DNA from: Janthinobacterium agaricidamnosum NBRC 102515 = DSM 9628
Lineage (GTDB): Bacteria > Pseudomonadota > Gammaproteobacteria > Burkholderiales > Burkholderiaceae_D
Assembly (NCBI RefSeq): GCF_000723165.1
Contig: NZ_HG322949.1
Span: 5,332,035 to 5,381,487 of the forward strand
Reading direction: 5' to 3'
Length of the DNA stretch: 49,453 nucleotides
Part shown: piece after piece, positions 47,715 through 49,453 of the stretch
Numbering within the stretch: the first letter of the stretch is position 1
Layout of the letters: each line of letters begins with the position of its first letter
Position numbers and translations under genes: made by a program
The notes under the pieces: model-generated
What the model was told of the DNA's origin: nothing
Seen by the model: only the letters and a program-made list of their open reading frames with translations
Databases searched by the model: none

Positions 47715-48148
47715 TATACAACACCTTCCACCGTGATGCCGATCGAGCGTGCGGAACCGGCGATGGTGCGTACAGCAGCATCCATGTCGGCAGCGGTCAG
47801 ATCCGGCGTTTTCAATTTAGCGATTTCTTCAGCTTGCGCGCGGGTCAGCTTGCCGACTTTGTCGGTATGCGGTTTCGGCGAACCTTTGGTGATCGCAGCA
47901 GCTTTTTTGATCAGGTAGGTTGCTGGAGGCGTCTTCATCACGAAGGTGAAGGACTTGTCCGCAAACGCGGTGATCACGACTGGAATCGGCATGCCGGCTT
48001 CGAGACCCTGGGTCTGCGCGTTGAACGCTTTGCAGAATTCCATGATGTTCAGGCCGCGCTGACCCAGTGCTGGGCCGATCGGTGGGGATGGGTTTGCTTT
48101 ACCAGCTGGCACTTGCAGCTTGATAAAACCAATGATTTTCTTTGCCAT
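47714..48148 (-). CDS. rplK: Ribosomal protein L11
   Basis: The protein has 144 residues. It begins [20 protein letters not shown], followed by the [23 protein letters not shown] signature and a C-terminal 23S rRNA-binding domain ending [14 protein letters not shown]. It forms the GTPase-associated centre and is needed for RelA activation. It shares an overlapping stop/start with rplA. Confidence 0.97.
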   Translation of the reverse strand: MAKKIIGFIKLQVPAGKANPSPPIGPALGQRGLNIMEFCKAFNAQTQGLEAGMPIPVVITAFADKSFTFVMKTPPATYLIKKAAAITKGSPKPHTDKVGKLTRAQAEEIAKLKTPDLTAADMDAAVRTIAGSARSIGITVEGVV

Positions 48149-48178
48149 GATGGCTCCTATCTTGGATTGAGTAGTAGC

Positions 48179-48205
48179 GCCCCGCCGATACTACCCTGGC
48201 GGGGC
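48179..48205 (-). promoter_or_regulatory. GC-rich hairpin between nusG and rplK
   Basis: GCCCCGCC (48179-48186) pairs with GGCGGGGC (48198-48205) around an 11-base loop in the 114-base gap between nusG and rplK. No T-run follows, so it may be a partial terminator, a processing site, or part of the rplK leader. Confidence 0.5.
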
Positions 48206-48262
48206 TCCTCTGACCGGATTTCGCTGTGACTGCCGCGGCGCTCCTGGTGGCGCTGATACAAC

Positions 48263-48889
48263 TTACACTTTTTCGACTTGTCCGAATTCGAGCTCTACCG
48301 GGGTAGCGCGACCGAAAATGGTGACCGAGACGCGTACTTTGGATTTCTCGTAATTGACTTCTTCGACGTTGCCGTTGAAGTCCGTGAACGGACCATCCTT
48401 GATGCGTACTTGCTCGCCGACTTCGTACAGCGTTTTTGGACGCGGCTTTTCGACACCCTCTTGCATTTGCTTCATAATGCCGTCGATTTCGCGCGCGGAG
48501 ATCGGCGTCGGCTTGTTCGACTTGCCACCGATGAAGCCGGTAACCTTGCTGGTGTTCTTGACCAGATGCCAGCTTTCGTCCGTCATTTCCATTTCAACCA
48601 GCACGTAGCCGGGATAAAAACGACGTTCGGTCACCGATTTGACGCCGTTCTTGACTTCAACGACTTCTTCGATCGGCACCAGGATCTGGCCAAACTGATC
48701 TTGCATGCCAGCGCGTTCAATACGCTCGGTCAATGCACGCATGACACTTTTTTCCATGCCGGAATAAGCGTGCACCACGTACCAGCGCTTGTTACTCACT
48801 GGCACGCTCAGCGCTGCGCCTGTGTCTGCTGCCGGGGCATCACCCGGTACGGCTTCGGACGCCGCATCATCGTGCACATTTTCGCTCAT
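48263..48889 (-). CDS. nusG: Transcription elongation/termination factor NusG
   Basis: The protein has 208 residues from the ATG at 48889, whose A overlaps the secE stop (TAATG). The NGN domain begins at about residue 34 ([17 protein letters not shown]) and the KOW domain at about 155 ([30 protein letters not shown]). An acidic/alanine-rich N-terminal extension of about 30 residues is absent from the 181-residue E. coli protein. It binds RNA polymerase and links it to Rho or the ribosome. Confidence 0.96.
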   Translation of the reverse strand: MSENVHDDAASEAVPGDAPAADTGAALSVPVSNKRWYVVHAYSGMEKSVMRALTERIERAGMQDQFGQILVPIEEVVEVKNGVKSVTERRFYPGYVLVEMEMTDESWHLVKNTSKVTGFIGGKSNKPTPISAREIDGIMKQMQEGVEKPRPKTLYEVGEQVRIKDGPFTDFNGNVEEVNYEKSKVRVSVTIFGRATPVELEFGQVEKV

Positions 48890-49272
48890 TATTTTTTCCA
48901 ACCCAGAATTACTTCGTACAACAAAAACTCAAGCAATTTATCCGTGCCCCACAAGAAGATCGACATCACCAGTACGAAGGCAAACACGATCAAGGTGATC
49001 TGTGTCGCTTCCTTACGGGTAGGCCAAACGACCTTCTTGGTTTCGCGCACGGCTTCTTTGGCGAAATTCAGGAATTCACGGCCGGTCGCCGAGACATACA
49101 AGAGTGCAACAGCAATAACCAAACCAGCCACAAGCGCGCTTGCACGCACCAGAGCTGGTTGGCCTGCCAGGCTGTAAAACCCGACTACTCCTGCAATCGC
49201 AGCCACTACTGCCAGCGCGACTTTTATCTTGTCACTCGACGTGCTAACGGTTTGCACGGATTGATTTGACAT
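48889..49272 (-). CDS. secE: Preprotein translocase subunit SecE
   Basis: The protein has 127 residues with three membrane helices, as in most proteobacteria: about 17-35 and 42-60 near the N-terminus, and the essential third helix ([22 protein letters not shown]) preceded by the conserved amphipathic part [22 protein letters not shown]. It clamps SecY in the SecYEG channel. It is transcribed just after tRNA-Trp and overlaps nusG by one base. Confidence 0.96.
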   Translation of the reverse strand: MSNQSVQTVSTSSDKIKVALAVVAAIAGVVGFYSLAGQPALVRASALVAGLVIAVALLYVSATGREFLNFAKEAVRETKKVVWPTRKEATQITLIVFAFVLVMSIFLWGTDKLLEFLLYEVILGWKK

Positions 49273-49303
49273 TTTTTACTTTCGGTGCCTTGCACCAGAA
49301 TGG

Positions 49304-49379
49304 TGGCAGGGACGGAGGGCATCGAACCCCCAACCTTCGGTTTTGGAGACCGACGCTCTGCCAATTGAGCTACGTCCCT
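49304..49379 (-). tRNA. trpT: tRNA-Trp (anticodon CCA)
   Basis: A 76-base tRNA on the minus strand has acceptor arms AGGGACG / CGTCCCT with encoded 3' GCCA, a D-arm AGCTCAATTGGCAGAGC, the anticodon loop CTCCAAA with CCA, and the T-loop GTTCGATGC in the arm GGGGG/CCCTC. Its place upstream of secE is the usual beta-proteobacterial arrangement (after a tuf gene, not in the window). Confidence 0.97.
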
Positions 49380-49408
49380 ACGTAAAACTTTCGTGGAGTG
49401 CTATTCTA

Positions 49409-49430
49409 CCACCTGAGACGCCCCAGGTGG
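49409..49430 (-). other. Small hairpin upstream of tRNA-Trp
   Basis: CCACCTG (49409-49415) and CAGGTGG (49424-49430) form a 7-bp stem with an 8-base loop about 30 bases before the tRNA. It may be the end of the preceding transcript or a processing signal. No long T-run follows. Confidence 0.4.
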
Positions 49431-49453
49431 AAGTACAACATTTCCTTAAGCGA

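Overview
The window looks like a chromosomal segment of a GC-rich beta-proteobacterium, most likely Oxalobacteraceae (Janthinobacterium / Duganella / Massilia type). This rests on the order tRNA-Trp, secE, nusG, rplK, rplA, rplJ, rplL, rpoB, rpoC at the right-hand end, on the character of the RpoB/RpoC proteins, and on the accessory content (cyclic beta-1,2-glucan synthase, many exported hydrolases, TetR and GlxA-type regulators). The genus is an inference.

Left end (1-7285): the N-terminus of a minus-strand gene is cut by the window edge. It is followed by a degenerate stretch with an inverted repeat and a broken spermidine-synthase-like gene, which is frameshifted by a clean 7-bp tandem duplication. 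Next come a periplasmic SAM-methyltransferase-like protein, three exported minus-strand proteins (serine hydrolase, M1 aminopeptidase, cupin) and a Mn/Ca exporter-family gene (UPF0016) behind a structured leader.

7282-18324: an 8.9-kb ndvB/chvB-type cyclic beta-1,2-glucan synthase, then a three-part sulfur protein: cysteine desulfurase, degenerate persulfide-dioxygenase-like fold, rhodanese.

18547-24255: an RstA/RstB-like two-component pair is followed by a secreted GH8 glycanase. The DNA between them holds a near-consensus RstA box, which suggests direct control. Then come an Lrp/AsnC regulator preceded by a perfect 15-bp hairpin, an exported thioredoxin and an M48 metalloprotease.

24325-28145: two near-identical tandem DUF885 peptidases. 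The duplicated unit carried along the last 15 codons and the stop of the upstream M48 gene, leaving a fossil between the copies.

28347-36737: a translationally coupled membrane SRPBCC protein and formaldehyde-dehydrogenase-like zinc ADH, an HDOD protein, a winged-helix/degenerate nucleotidyltransferase fusion, and two TetR regulators. The second TetR is divergent from an exported lactonase-like MBL hydrolase across a palindromic operator. An SDR gene divergent from a GlxA-family regulator closes this part.

37008-49453: the transcription/translation block, all on the minus strand: tRNA-Trp, secE-nusG, rplKA, rplJL, rpoBC. Several intercistronic hairpins lie in the gaps and a strong intrinsic terminator follows rpoC. 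No CRISPR array, intact insertion sequence, rRNA or prophage was seen.
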